A stretch of 47,000 nucleotides of DNA from Rhizobium sp. ASV20 (GCF_016429015.1 NZ_JAELTU010000043.1:1-47000); one strand, 5' to 3'. Shown: positions 1 to 8,024, counted from the first letter of the stretch. A program made the numbers and translations. Notes: generated from the letters alone by a model not told the origin.

Positions 1-82
1 TGGCTTTACACGCCCGCCGTTCGCTCATCTGGTGGTGATCCATCAGATGAGCGACAGCTTTCCGCCTTGCTGCGGGCGTCAC
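1..82 (-). CDS. IS3-family transposase OrfB, N-terminal fragment (runs off the window)
   Basis: On the minus strand a GTG at 82-80 overlaps the stop of the upstream OrfA in the -1 frame, the usual IS3 arrangement for programmed frameshifting into the DDE integrase subunit. The visible product starts VTPAARRKAVAHLMDHHQMS and continues ERRACKA, typical of the N-terminus of OrfB in IS3-family elements. Only 27 codons lie inside the window, so the catalytic DDE residues cannot be seen. Family assignment rests on this N-terminus and the adjacent OrfA. Confidence 0.85.
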   Translation of the reverse strand, partial: MTPAARRKAVAHLMDHHQMSERRACKA

Positions 83-345
83 CACTTCTTTCCCAAAAGG
101 TCTTTCAAAGCCGCATTGTCGAGCATCGCATCTGCCAGGAGCCGTTTCAGCTTCGTGTTCTCGTCTTCAAGCGTCTTCAGACGCTTGGCTTCGGATACGT
201 CCATGCCGCCGAATTTGGCCTTCCATTTATAGATGCTGGCATCGCTGACGCCGTGCTTGCGGCAAAGCTCCGAGACCGGCGTGCCAGCCTCGTGCTCCTT
301 CAGAATGCCGATGATCTGTTCGTCTGTGAAACGATTGCGCTTCAT
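79..345 (-). CDS. IS3-family transposase OrfA (helix-turn-helix subunit)
   Basis: This 88-aa protein has the canonical OrfA layout. An N-terminal helix-turn-helix (FTDEQIIGILKEHEAG, then the SELCRKHGVSDASIYKWKAK recognition region) is followed by a leucine-rich coiled coil at about residues 55-80 that mediates OrfA/OrfAB oligomerisation. It recognises the element ends and is fused to OrfB by frameshifting. The length is normal for the family, and the sequence resembles the IS407-type branch, although the subgroup is not certain. It appears intact; the downstream partner runs off the window. Confidence 0.92.
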   Translation of the reverse strand: MKRNRFTDEQIIGILKEHEAGTPVSELCRKHGVSDASIYKWKAKFGGMDVSEAKRLKTLEDENTKLKRLLADAMLDNAALKDLLGKKW

Positions 346-621
346 TCCCTGGTCCTCTCAATGGGCCAGAGCTTACTTCAAAATGGATTATTTCAACGGG
401 GCAAGGTCAGACTGGTTAACAGCCCAGCACTTATCGTCGTGCCGAGCAACGAAGGAAAGATTGAGTGTTATTCAAGCTGCTTCCGCTCTTCTGAAACGTT
501 AGGAAGCTTGTCGCGCCAGGCCGGAAACCGCGTCATCCAGACCTATGCCGTCATAAAAGTTCGGGGCGCGCCGGTGGATTTTCTGTCGGATGGCTGCCCT
601 TTGAAACAGTAATTGCCTTGA

Positions 622-1317
622 TCACACAGCGGTGCCGATCAGCGCGCCAACGCCGGCGGTGACAGCCATTGCGATAGCGCCCCAGAAAGCGACGCGAAGC
701 GTTGGCTTAGGTACCGCAGCTCCGCCGGCCCATGCGCCAACCGCTCCAAGTAGTGCCAAAACAATGATCGACACTCCGAACACAGCTGGGACCAGAATAT
801 TCGTCGGTGCAATCACGGCAGCTAAAACGGGCAGAACCGCGCCAGACGAAAAAGTTATCGCCGAAGTCATCGCAGCCTGGATCGGATTCGCTGAAATTAC
901 CTCGGTAAGTCCCAACTCATCCCGAGCATGGGCCGCAAGCGCGTCCTTCGCCATAAGTTGCTCGGCAACTTTGACAGATAGAGCCGGGTCCACGCCACGC
1001 GAAGCGTATATGGCTGCCAGCTCCTTAACTTCCGCATCACGATTGGTTGCAAGCTCAAGCTTTTCCCGCGCCAAATCGGCCCGTTCCGTATCAGCTTGGG
1101 AGCTTACAGAGACATATTCCCCAGCAGCCATCGACATCGCGCCGGCAACAAGACCGGCAATGCCCGTCACCAGAACGGTACTCGACGAGGTTGCTGCCGA
1201 CGCAACCCCTACCATCAAACTGGCAGTCGATATGATCCCGTCATTGGCGCCAAGGACCGCAGCACGAAGCCATCCAACGCGGTTGATAAAGTGCCGTTCC
1301 GTTTGAGCACTGCTCAT
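622..1317 (-). CDS. VIT1/CCC1-family membrane protein (iron/manganese transporter-like)
   Basis: A 231-aa protein of the VIT/CCC1 family, which moves Fe2+ or Mn2+ across membranes. The N-terminal hallmark is visible: HFINRVGWLRAAVLGANDGI, then STASLMVGVA and the GAMSMAAGEYVSVSSQ segment that contributes metal-site residues. A cytoplasmic helical stretch follows (about residues 80-150, rich in Glu/Asp/Lys), then three hydrophobic segments to the C-terminus. An in-frame ATG lies 11 codons upstream, but AAAGGA directly before 1317 supports the shorter start. It stands alone on the minus strand, and I saw no FNR-type box ahead of it. Confidence 0.88.
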   Translation of the reverse strand: MSSAQTERHFINRVGWLRAAVLGANDGIISTASLMVGVASAATSSSTVLVTGIAGLVAGAMSMAAGEYVSVSSQADTERADLAREKLELATNRDAEVKELAAIYASRGVDPALSVKVAEQLMAKDALAAHARDELGLTEVISANPIQAAMTSAITFSSGAVLPVLAAVIAPTNILVPAVFGVSIIVLALLGAVGAWAGGAAVPKPTLRVAFWGAIAMAVTAGVGALIGTAV

Positions 1318-1350
1318 TCGATGTCCTTTGGAAAATATTGGATCAGCCAC

Positions 1351-1737
1351 AATTGGCTCCTACCAAACCCTCCCGACAGCCTGCTGTCAAAGCGAATTTC
1401 CGAATTTAGCGCAAAGCTTCGCTATTCGCTCATCTCGCCGTTGCACGAAGCTTGCAACGCCCAGCTCATTTTCATGGAACAAGGTTCCACCAGTTCAGAT
1501 TGGCTATCTGTTCTCCATTCTTTGCGATTGCCGCACGGTCTGAAAAGCGTCCCACGCAGCCTTGAAAAACTCATCGCGGACGCGTTCCTGTAAGTCCCCT
1601 GTAAGAATCGAGTGCCAGTCTCGGTATGCGATCGACAGACAACTCTTCGATCCGGATCTCGGATGGATGAACCATCTACGCAAACCAGCCGTGCTTGACG
1701 CATGAGGCAAAAGCTCCGCTAATAAGGGCATTCCTAA
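1351..1737. other. Intergenic stretch without a supported gene
   Basis: This stretch separates the VIT gene from a small plus-strand frame. Minus-strand reading frames of 75-93 codons overlap each other at 1422-1731. One carries a protein-like segment (ILTGDLQERVRDEFFKAAWD), but neither has a convincing ribosome site or a family I recognise. I see no promoter box here. Confidence 0.4.
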
Positions 1738-1934
1738 TGACTTCCATCAGTTCCGTCACCGCGACCACCACTGCCTCGCTTCCATCGAAGCCACAGCGGC
1801 CCGCGACAACGGATACCGCTCTGGCTCAGACCGCGGCACTCAAGGTCGGTTCATCCTCTGCAGCCAACGTTCCTTCCGCCATTGCGGCATTGGCATTGCG
1901 CGGCGACAGAGACGGTGACGCTGACGGCCACTGA
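1738..1934 (+). CDS. Small Ser/Thr/Ala-rich hypothetical protein
   Basis: A possible 65-codon gene starting MTSISSVTATTTASLPSKPQ and ending in an Asp-rich tail (RGDRDGDADGH). The low-complexity Ser/Thr/Ala N-terminus and Asp/Gly tail recall small rhizobial proteins that start MTSISSV and carry EF-hand-like Asp motifs, but no full EF-hand is present. AAGGG lies about 10 nt upstream of the ATG. It has no operon partner, and the next recognisable sequence is the decayed alcohol dehydrogenase at 2153. It may be a truncated copy of a longer protein or not expressed. No function is assigned. Confidence 0.38.
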
Positions 1935-2115
1935 CTGCGAGCTGCTTAGAATCTGCAGCATCGGCAAAATGCGGCCCTCTGCGCCGTTCACGCATCTGGC
2001 TTGCCGCCCCTGCCTCGTTTGGGAGGCAACCCTTGATTTGCTTGCGCCCTCTCGACGTCGCGACAAGGTAGCTCAGCATCGTCAGTTGGGCAGCAGACGT
2101 TGAGAGGTCAGAGTA

Positions 2116-2130
2116 TGCAACATTGTTGCA
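2116..2130. promoter_or_regulatory. Perfect 15-bp palindrome (operator-like)
   Basis: TGCAACATTGTTGCA is a perfect inverted repeat of two 7-bp arms around one base. It ends 22 nt ahead of the start codon of the decayed alcohol dehydrogenase, where a repressor site would be expected. No regulator for it is visible in the window, so its role is inferred from symmetry and position only. Confidence 0.35.
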
Positions 2131-2152
2131 GCAGAATTCCGGGAGTCTGACC

Positions 2153-2507
2153 ATGCGCGCCATCATCTTGGAAAATGCAGGCGAATAGCTGCGGATCTGC
2201 GCATGTGGAGTGCGTCGTACCGACCTTCATGTCATCGATGGCGAGCTTGCCCAACCGAAGCTGCCACTGTCCCGGGGCATGAAATCGTCGGGGCAGTGAC
2301 CGCCCTGGCAGCAGACATGGCAAATACCCGGCTTGGCGACCGGATCGGAGTACTTTGGCTGGGCTGGACATGCGGAGAATGCGTTTACTGCAGGAGCGGG
2401 CGGGAAATCTCTGTTCGAGCTCCCGCTTTACCGGCTATCAGATTAATGGCGGCTATGCGGATTATACGATCGCCGATGAACGCTTCTGCTTCCTATTCCA
2501 AGTTTGA
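2153..2507 (+). pseudogene. Decayed zinc-dependent alcohol dehydrogenase (N-terminal third)
   Basis: Pieces of a medium-chain Zn-dependent alcohol dehydrogenase can be read in successive frames. They are MRAIILENAG after a GGGAG ribosome site, an in-frame TAG near 2186, CGVRRTDLHVIDGELAQPKL, then after a frameshift near 2270 PGHEIVGAV and GDRIGVLWLGWTCGECVYCR, and after another frameshift near 2400 FTGYQINGGYADYTIADERF before a stop at 2505-2507. The normal N-terminal segment between the start and CGV is shortened by about 20 residues, and the NAD-binding and C-terminal two thirds are missing. The family is that of the intact gene at 5177. Inactivation looks old because several lesions have accumulated. 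Confidence 0.85.
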
Positions 2508-2517
2508 TCGCGATCAA
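2504..2517 (+). promoter_or_regulatory. FNR/FixK box (perfect palindrome)
   Basis: TTGATCGCGATCAA is a perfect anaerobox. A TATTCT -10-like hexamer lies at 2541-2546, 33 nt from the box centre. The box is about 100 nt ahead of the small protein at 2615 and overlaps the stop of the decayed ADH. It probably drives 2615 and the downstream USP. Confidence 0.85.
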
Positions 2518-2614
2518 TGCCGGTCCTCCTGACGTGAGGTTATTCTTGCGACAATCCATTTCGGCCTCGCATCCTCGGAGGAAACGCGGATGTGCTGGGC
2601 ATAGGAGGAAATCG

Positions 2615-2920
2615 ATGACCCATGAGCCTGCAGTTACACGAAACGAAGAGGCGCTTCTCGCCGGTGCAGGCTGTGCACCAAAGGTGCAGGATCGATACGA
2701 TTTTCGCCTAAGTCGCCTGGACAACACACGTTGGCAGATCGAAACCATTTCCTCAATCGCGGAGGCGTGGATACGCGAGACGCTCGAGTCTCCCCTCACG
2801 CAGTCCTTTGATGGTGAAATCATTGTCGATGTGTTGAGCGCGGACAGGCTCCTGAAAGAGGCGCACGCAAGAGGATTGAGGACCGAGTTCATTTGCTGCT
2901 CGGGAACAGACACAATTTAG
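2615..2920 (+). CDS. Small soluble protein of unknown function, cotranscribed with a USP
   Basis: A 101-aa protein beginning MTHEPAVTRNEEALLAGAGC. The start is fixed by a strong ribosome site (AGGAGGAAATCG before ATG). No signal peptide or membrane segment is visible. The sequence is acidic and helical, with a YDFRLSRLDNTRWQIETISS core, and I do not recognise the family. It ends 7 nt before the universal stress protein at 2928, so the two form an operon behind a perfect FNR/FixK box. This suggests a role in low-oxygen stress, but that is inference from position only. Confidence 0.72.
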   Translation: MTHEPAVTRNEEALLAGAGCAPKVQDRYDFRLSRLDNTRWQIETISSIAEAWIRETLESPLTQSFDGEIIVDVLSADRLLKEAHARGLRTEFICCSGTDTI

Positions 2921-2927
2921 AGGGCGC

Positions 2928-3365
2928 ATGATGTACACGCGGATAGTTTGCGCAATCGGCCTCGGATCCCGCGAGCGCGCCGAACATATTCTGCGAACTT
3001 CCTATTCCTTGTTAGCGCCTGGAGGGGAGCTGACGGTGGCGCATGTTGTCGAGCGCTTCCCCGCGGGGCAGGAGAGCCCCGATGGTTGGGCGATTTCAGT
3101 GATAGGCGAGGCTGAGGAAAAGCTTGGCACATTGTGCAAACGGCTTGAAATTCCGGCTTTCATTCATGTCCGCTCGGGCCCGGCCGCACGAACCCTGTTG
3201 AAGATCGCCCGGGAGAGAAATACGGAGCTGATCGTCGTCGCAGCCCACACCTCCGATATATTCGACCGCATCTTCGGCTCGACTGTCGACCACATTGTAC
3301 GTCACGCTCGCTCCTCCATTCTCATCGACCGGATCTGCGAAAGCAACAATGACGTGGGGCTCTGA
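2928..3365 (+). CDS. Universal stress protein, single UspA domain
   Basis: A 145-aa UspA-fold protein. It has the opening beta strand (YTRIVCAIGLG), a central HVRSGPAARTLLKIARERN segment, ELIVVAAHTSD, and then the C-terminal nucleotide-loop region, which reads FDRIFGSTVDHIVRHARSSI. The loop keeps the final G-S of the ATP-binding signature (G-2x-G-9x-G-S/T), but the earlier glycines are replaced, so ATP binding is uncertain. The start could be either of two adjacent ATG codons. It is the second gene of the operon behind the FNR/FixK box at 2504. The C-terminus has a short non-conserved tail. Confidence 0.85.
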   Translation: MMYTRIVCAIGLGSRERAEHILRTSYSLLAPGGELTVAHVVERFPAGQESPDGWAISVIGEAEEKLGTLCKRLEIPAFIHVRSGPAARTLLKIARERNTELIVVAAHTSDIFDRIFGSTVDHIVRHARSSILIDRICESNNDVGL

Positions 3366-3377
3366 ATTCGGTGGCGT

Positions 3378-3391
3378 TTGATTGCGATCAA
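3378..3391 (+). promoter_or_regulatory. FNR/FixK box
   Basis: TTGATTGCGATCAA has both half-sites perfect. A TATTCT hexamer lies at 3414-3419, 32 nt from the box centre, as expected for a class II FNR promoter. The CBS-BON gene starts at 3482. Confidence 0.88.
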
Positions 3392-3481
3392 AGCACGTAT
3401 GGACAAGCCAGGATATTCTCCCGTCTAACGTCTCGCCGAAGCAATCGGCATGAAGCATCAAATAGAAGCGAGGGAATGGCC

Positions 3482-4177
3482 ATGCTTATCCATGCGGTGA
3501 TGACATCGCCTGTAACTACGGTTCGGCCTGAAACACCGGTTGCCGAAGCTGCCAAGATGATGCTCGACAATCATCTGAGCGGCCTTCCGGTCGTGAGCGT
3601 CGATGGCGATCTTGTCGGCATCGTCAGCGAAGGAGATTTCGTCCGGCGTCCCGAGTTGCACACCGAGCGAAAGCGCTCCTGGCTGCTTGAATTCCTGACG
3701 AGCCCAGGAAAACTTGCGGAGGAGTATGTCCTCACCCACGGCCGAACCATAGAAGAGGTCATGACCGGCGACGTCGTCACGGTAACGCCCACGACGACGC
3801 TTAAGGAGGCGGTCGACCTGATGGAGAAGCATCACGTGAAGCGTCTTCCGGTCATGTCTCGCGGCGAGCTCGTTGGAATCGTTTCGCGCTCCGATCTCAT
3901 GAAAGCCCTCACGAGGTTCCTTCCGACGAGTGTTTCCAATAGCAGGGATCGAGAGATTGAAGACGCGATCCGGAACGAGCTGGTAGCCCAAGGTTGGGCG
4001 CGCGGGGGCTCAATTCACGTGACGGTCTCCGATGGAATGGTCGAACTTTCGGGGACAATCGTCGATGAGCGGCAGCGTAAGGCCGCAAGGGTTGCAGTCG
4101 AAAACATGCCAGGCGTGTGCATCGTCGACGATCAGCTCATCTGTGTCGATACGCTGATAAGCGGCGGCATCGGTTAG
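3482..4177 (+). CDS. CBS-pair/BON domain protein
   Basis: A 231-aa cytoplasmic protein with two CBS motifs (about residues 1-55, with SGLPVVSVDGDLVGIVSEGD, and 92-145, with KRLPVMSRGELVGIVSRSD) followed by a BON domain (about 165-225, with VSDGMVELSGTIVDERQRKA). CBS pairs usually bind adenosine nucleotides and act as energy sensors; BON domains usually bind phospholipid or envelope targets. The linker between the CBS motifs (TERKRSWLLEFLTSPGKLAE) is shared with paralogues at 8056 and 46023. An in-frame ATG two codons upstream has no spaced ribosome site, whereas GAGGGA sits 6 nt before 3482, and the paralogues also start MLI. The gene is monocistronic behind the box at 3378. Confidence 0.9.
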   Translation: MLIHAVMTSPVTTVRPETPVAEAAKMMLDNHLSGLPVVSVDGDLVGIVSEGDFVRRPELHTERKRSWLLEFLTSPGKLAEEYVLTHGRTIEEVMTGDVVTVTPTTTLKEAVDLMEKHHVKRLPVMSRGELVGIVSRSDLMKALTRFLPTSVSNSRDREIEDAIRNELVAQGWARGGSIHVTVSDGMVELSGTIVDERQRKAARVAVENMPGVCIVDDQLICVDTLISGGIG

Positions 4178-4563
4178 TTGTCGCTCAAACCCGAATGTCG
4201 CTCAGCGGCGTGCGAGATCAAACGGAAGAACGTTCCGCCCCCTGACCTTGGCCGAAAAGCGCCTGCAGCTGACACCCAGATATGGTAGCTGTGACAAAGC
4301 ATCATAAAGCTAAATTCGCGTTCTTGGTGATGGCTCGCAGCTATTCAGCCGGTCGGGGGTGAGGTCGTTGCAGCCTCGCATACGCTTGTCTTGGGCGTTG
4401 GCAACGATCATCACGTACGCCGTCCGATTGAACTGTCATCGTGACGGCAAATCGACCAGGGTGCTCGCAGGAACTCTGAAAGTGAATGTCAGTGATGGCG
4501 CCTCCCCATCATCGTCGACCACGGAGGGATGCCGGGCCTGAGAAACCCACTACCAATCAATAG
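4178..4563. other. Intergenic stretch without a supported gene
   Basis: This stretch lies between the converging ends of the CBS-BON gene and the GNAT-like gene. Short open frames are present, but none has a ribosome site or recognisable protein. I see no hairpin followed by a T-run. Confidence 0.4.
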
Positions 4564-5034
4564 TCAACTATACCGATCCGGCTTCGTCTCGCCGATCAAT
4601 CTGATCGCATTGCGTTCGACAACGTACATCAATCCATGATCCCAGCGATCAAAATAGGAAAAGTCGTCAAGCGAATCGATCGTGGCAGGTGTTACGGTCC
4701 AGATGCGCAGGAAATCGCAACCCAGAAGGGCTGCGCGGCGCTTGACATCGTGAAAGAGCATCCGGGCTATGCCGCCCTCGTCCGCCGCGCTGGCCGCAAT
4801 GAAAATTGGTACATCCATCAGTCTACCAGCGATCGGATGGATTACTGCCGAGGAAAGTGTCAATCCGCGAACATAGCCGGCCCCGTCGGCTACGACGATA
4901 ATCGCACGATGCCCTTGCTCGGCAATAAGCTTCCAGCGCTCCAGTTTGAGATGTGAGCCTACGGCATTAACAAGAGCAAATGCCCTAAGGATCTGACCAG
5001 CTCTCATGGGCCCCAGTGCGTAACAGCTTCTCAT
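4564..5034 (-). CDS. GNAT-like small protein (putative acyltransferase)
   Basis: A 156-aa soluble protein. The central part (GYVRGLTLSS, then VPIFIAASAADEGGIARMLF, then LLGCDFLRIWTV) has the strand-helix order of a GNAT acyltransferase core, with an AADEGG segment where the acetyl-CoA pyrophosphate loop would be. The classical Q/R-x-x-G-x-G/A motif is not clear, so the assignment is tentative. A GGGGAGG ribosome site just before the ATG supports the start. It is divergent from the alcohol dehydrogenase at 5177, and the shared intergenic region holds an FNR/FixK-like box with a properly spaced -10-like hexamer towards this gene. Confidence 0.62.
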   Translation of the reverse strand: MRSCYALGPMRAGQILRAFALVNAVGSHLKLERWKLIAEQGHRAIIVVADGAGYVRGLTLSSAVIHPIAGRLMDVPIFIAASAADEGGIARMLFHDVKRRAALLGCDFLRIWTVTPATIDSLDDFSYFDRWDHGLMYVVERNAIRLIGETKPDRYS

Positions 5035-5096
5035 CTACCTCCCCTTACGACCTTCCGCCATATGAACAGTTAAACCCAATAATGAAACTTCCGTCA

Positions 5097-5110
5097 TTGC
5101 GTCAGATCAA
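5097..5110. promoter_or_regulatory. FNR/FixK-like box (asymmetric, TTGCG half-site)
   Basis: TTGCGTCAGATCAA has one perfect ATCAA half and one TTGCG half. It lies between divergent genes. Towards the minus-strand gene a TTTAAC hexamer (5074-5069) is 32 nt from the centre. It may also serve the alcohol dehydrogenase at 5177. Confidence 0.65.
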
Positions 5111-5176
5111 TGCCGCGCGTGGATATTGATACCACCATATCGGCTATCACGAGGTAGGACGTAAACGGAGATTTCC

Positions 5177-6250
5177 ATGGATAAGCTCATGCGAGCGGCA
5201 ATCGTAAGAGAGTTCGGTATGCCTTTGTCGGTCGAACAGATGCCGATACCACAACCACGCACAGGCGAGATTCTCGTCAAGGTCAAAGCCTGCGGCGTCT
5301 GTCATACCGACCTGCATGCCGCAGACGGAGACTGGCCGGTTCGCCCGCGGCCTCCTTTCATCCCAGGACATGAAGTGGCCGGGGTCGTGGCAGCATTGGG
5401 ACCAGGTGTTACGAATGTGAAAATGGGCGATCGCGTCGGCGTCGCGTGGCTGCATGACGCTTGCCTTCGATGCGAATATTGCGAGACGGGATGGGAAACA
5501 CTATGCGACCATCAGCACAATACCGGCTACAGTTGCGATGGCGGCTTTGCGGAATACGTCTTGGCCAATGCGGCATTTGCGGCGCAACTTCCCGATCATA
5601 TTGATTTCGCCGAAATCGCGCCGATCCTGTGTGCTGGCGTCACGACATACAAAGGGCTCAAGGAAACGGAAGCGCGACCGGGCGAATGGGTGGCAATCTC
5701 AGGCGTCGGAGGACTTGGGCATGTTGCAATCCAATATGCCAAGGCAATGGGCTTGAAAGTCATTGCCCTCGACATCGCCCCGGGGAAACTCAACCTCGCG
5801 CGGATGGCTGGCGCCGACATCGCCATCAACGCGGCCATGCCAGACGCAATTTCCCAAGTAACCAAGGCCACCAATGGCGGCGCCCACGGTGTGCTCGTGA
5901 CCGCTGTCTCGCCAGCGGCGTTTTCCCAGGCCCTTTCGTTGGTGCGCAAGAAGGGAACAATCAGCCTTGTGGGTTTGCCACCGGGCAATTTCGCCACCCC
6001 GATCTTCGATGTCGTACTCAAGCGCATCACGCTTCGAGGATCAATCGTGGGAACACGCCGGGATCTTGACGAGGCCATAGCCTTCGCCGCCAATCATAAG
6101 GTCAAAGTCGCCATCCAACGCGCTCCTCTCGAAGACATCAATAGGGTGTTCAGTGACCTGAAGCAGGGACGTATTGAGGGGCGCGTCGTTCTGGATATGG
6201 CTTTGCCCGCCACAAATAAGCAGGCGGCTGCTGAACCGGTATCTGCCTGA
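5177..6250 (+). CDS. adhP: Zinc-dependent alcohol dehydrogenase (AdhP-like)
   Basis: A 357-aa medium-chain dehydrogenase that would interconvert alcohols and aldehydes with NAD(H). Catalytic zinc ligands are visible as C42 (ACGVCHTDLH) and H65 (IPGHEVAG), with a third Cys near 150 (PILCAGVTTYKGLK). Structural zinc cysteines are C96, C99, C102 and C110. The Rossmann glycine motif GVGGLGH follows near residue 176. Length and motifs match the propanol-preferring AdhP group. CGGAGA 7 nt upstream of the first ATG supports the start; the MRAA four codons later is the position where related proteins begin. The C-terminus carries an Ala/Pro-rich extension. Under low oxygen it would reoxidise NADH by reducing aldehydes, or use alcohols. 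Confidence 0.92.
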   Translation: MDKLMRAAIVREFGMPLSVEQMPIPQPRTGEILVKVKACGVCHTDLHAADGDWPVRPRPPFIPGHEVAGVVAALGPGVTNVKMGDRVGVAWLHDACLRCEYCETGWETLCDHQHNTGYSCDGGFAEYVLANAAFAAQLPDHIDFAEIAPILCAGVTTYKGLKETEARPGEWVAISGVGGLGHVAIQYAKAMGLKVIALDIAPGKLNLARMAGADIAINAAMPDAISQVTKATNGGAHGVLVTAVSPAAFSQALSLVRKKGTISLVGLPPGNFATPIFDVVLKRITLRGSIVGTRRDLDEAIAFAANHKVKVAIQRAPLEDINRVFSDLKQGRIEGRVVLDMALPATNKQAAAEPVSA

Positions 6251-6352
6251 AGGAAAAAGCGCCTTCCTATGATCGAAGCGGCCGGCACAGGTACAGGGTG
6301 CGTGTACCGAGCAGCGAATTTTGATCCAACAAGGCAAAAAATGGAGCGGATC

Positions 6353-7067
6353 ATGGCCTTCAAGTCCATTTCGATGCTCACCCTGATCAAAGGCTGGCAT
6401 TTCCGCGCCAGTTGGCGGTCAGCTGCGATGCCGAGCTGCGATGCGTGTCGTTTACCAATCCCATGGTCTCGTGTGCCGTCGGGCGCAACGCCGCCATGCT
6501 TACAAATACTCCACACCGGGATATCACTGCCATAGAAGCACGCCAACGCGACATACATGAATATGTCATGCGGCAAGGGACCGTTTGCAATGCGTGTTCG
6601 ATTGGTGCGCGGAAATCGCCTACCGGTCAACGGGGGTGATCTCCCATGCGGCCTCTGGTGATCTCGTCGTGCTTTTTCGCCCTGACATCGGGCACGCGCA
6701 TAATTCGCAATGAATGGCAGACCCCAGCACAGTCTTGCCGACCGCCGTACGCCCCATGTTGTTGCCTTCAGAACCAATAACCAATCTCAAGGCACATTCA
6801 ATTGTGATCTCATCGAAAGACGCGCGAGAAACGCGGCGCGCCATCGCTGATGCCATCCTCCTGCTCAGGCAAGCCGATGATGTGATGCTTCTGACCGTGC
6901 GCGAAGGCGGACGGCCTGCCGGTATTGCAGAAACGATCGTGGATGCTGCGGTCGGGCATGAGGCCGATGTGATTGTCGCTAGAGGCTACGGGCATAGTCG
7001 CTTCAGGGAACAGACATTCGAGAGCGGCACAGAATATCTGCTCCGTCACTATCCCTTGCATCTTTAG
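6353..7067 (+). pseudogene. Broken universal stress protein (two-domain type)
   Basis: A frameshifted universal stress protein gene. It starts MAFKSISMLTLI after a GGAG ribosome site. A middle segment in another frame reads HAASGDLVVLFRP, matching the conserved end of a first Usp domain. The second Usp domain is readable in a third frame at 6714-7067: SKDARETRRAIADAILLLRQ, then EADVIVARGYGHSRFREQTF and LLRHYPLHL. At least two frameshifts separate the pieces, and the second domain is shortened. The family is that of intact tandem USPs, though not closest to the pair at 17999 and 38424. No FNR-type box precedes it. Confidence 0.8.
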
Positions 7068-7205
7068 CTATCGAACTGATGTCGCGCTCGTTGCTGGCCA
7101 AGTAGATCGTAGCAGCTTCATTGCTCAATTATTCGCTTCTCGCCGACGATCAGAGCACGCTCCTATAGCGGGCCAGCTCTCAATGAAAACTCATGGCGTG
7201 GGATC

Positions 7206-7664
7206 TCACATATCGGGACCATCTTGAAGATGAGCCTCGATTTCATGAAGAGTCAATTTGGTGAGATCCTTGGCCAGAGATGCCTTCATCGCATCTTCAA
7301 CCGCCGGCTTCATATGCGTGCGCAGGAAGGCCAGCATCCTGGGGGGTGCGATCAATATGAAGCGCGACATTGCTCCGCTGCGCATATGTTCTTCCAGTCG
7401 GTCCCCTACGTTCGCGGCGAACTCCTCCTCCGCTTTCAGATGAAGGTCCGAGGCCTCCACGGAGCTGCGTGCGCCGCCTTTGGAGGCGTAGACCCTGCCG
7501 GGGCGATCCACCCCCAACTCGTGCGTTGCCTTCAGCGGGTGATGGCCTGAATAGACCTCCACGAGATTGAGGACGTGTTCATTGCCGTCGTTGCGCAGAA
7601 ACAACGAATGGGCTCCATCACAGACAATAACCCAGGTTTTCGACCCAATCTTGACTTTGCTCAT
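7206..7664 (-). CDS. Host attachment protein family (AtsE-like)
   Basis: A 152-aa protein of the host-attachment family (Pfam Host_attach), first linked to rhizobial attachment to roots and related in fold to archaeal release-factor-like domains. Visible features are the opening TWVIVCDGAHSLFLRNDG strand, a conserved middle (DRPGRVYASKGGARSSVEAS), FILIAPPRMLAFLR, and the C-terminal LAKDLTKLTLHEIEAHL helix typical of the family. Its ATG overlaps the stop of the upstream small membrane protein, so the two are translationally coupled. The biochemical function is unknown. Confidence 0.85.
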   Translation of the reverse strand: MSKVKIGSKTWVIVCDGAHSLFLRNDGNEHVLNLVEVYSGHHPLKATHELGVDRPGRVYASKGGARSSVEASDLHLKAEEEFAANVGDRLEEHMRSGAMSRFILIAPPRMLAFLRTHMKPAVEDAMKASLAKDLTKLTLHEIEAHLQDGPDM

Positions 7665-7954
7665 GGCCGATCTCGCTCATATTTTCCGTTTCTGTCTGAA
7701 GGGTGGCTGCGAATTGAGGCTGGCGCGCGCATTCTTCGAAAGACGCGCGGTTGGGAGACAGCCAATGCCTCCGGAATGGATACCAGACTAGCGCACAGGG
7801 CACGAGCCCAGGTGAAGCCGGTCAGAACGGAAGCGCCTATCAGCCACGGTGATACGGCACGGCCAGGATAGAGCAAAAGCAGCAAGACCGGTGCTGTAAC
7901 AAGCAAAGCTGCGGTCGCATTTGCGATATGGCCGTTTGGGTCCTCGCTGCGCAT
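7661..7954 (-). CDS. Small membrane protein coupled to host-attachment protein
   Basis: A 97-aa protein starting MRSEDPNGHIANATAALLVT, with two hydrophobic stretches (LLVTAPVLLLLLYPGRAV and LIGASVLTGFTWARALCASL) and a basic, probably cytoplasmic C-terminus. GGGAGGTGAAT directly before ATG 7954 decides the start over a longer in-frame option. The stop TGA overlaps the next ATG (host-attachment gene) in the minus-strand order. An FNR/FixK-like box lies about 60 nt upstream. No family is recognised. Confidence 0.7.
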   Translation of the reverse strand: MRSEDPNGHIANATAALLVTAPVLLLLLYPGRAVSPWLIGASVLTGFTWARALCASLVSIPEALAVSQPRVFRRMRAPASIRSHPSDRNGKYERDRP

Positions 7955-8010
7955 ATTCACCTCCCAAAATTTGTTTGCGGGATAGGATATGACCCCTGTG
8001 TTTCTCCGCA

Positions 8011-8024
8011 TTGCGCTTGATTAA
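8011..8024 (-). promoter_or_regulatory. Degenerate FNR/FixK-like box
   Basis: On the plus strand this reads TTGCGCTTGATTAA, a weak match with TTGCG and ATTAA halves. A TATCCT hexamer (7989-7984) is 31 nt from the centre on the minus strand, and the small membrane protein starts at 7954. Spacing supports function more than the sequence does. Confidence 0.45.

Larger units (their letters stand above)
1..409 (-). mobile_element. IS3-family insertion sequence, partial (OrfA end)
   Basis: The element includes OrfA and the start of OrfB and extends beyond the left edge. Read on the minus strand, the non-coding segment ahead of OrfA begins TGACCTTGCCCCGTTG at about 409, with the TG dinucleotide and C-rich start common for IS3-type terminal repeats. 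I therefore place the OrfA-side boundary near 409. The opposite inverted repeat and any target duplication are outside the window, so the exact end is inferred. Confidence 0.7.

Noticed and set aside
67..612. Long plus-strand frame across the IS3 end
   Set aside because: Antisense to OrfA over its first half, with no ribosome site and no recognisable protein; it crosses the likely IS boundary.
632..1306. Plus-strand frame of 224 codons
   Set aside because: It is the antisense shadow of the VIT-family gene, with low-complexity Ala/Ser/Thr content.
1422..1731. Two overlapping minus-strand frames
   Set aside because: One has a protein-like segment (ILTGDLQERVRDEFFKAAWD), but there is no ribosome site, no family is recognised and the frames overlap each other.
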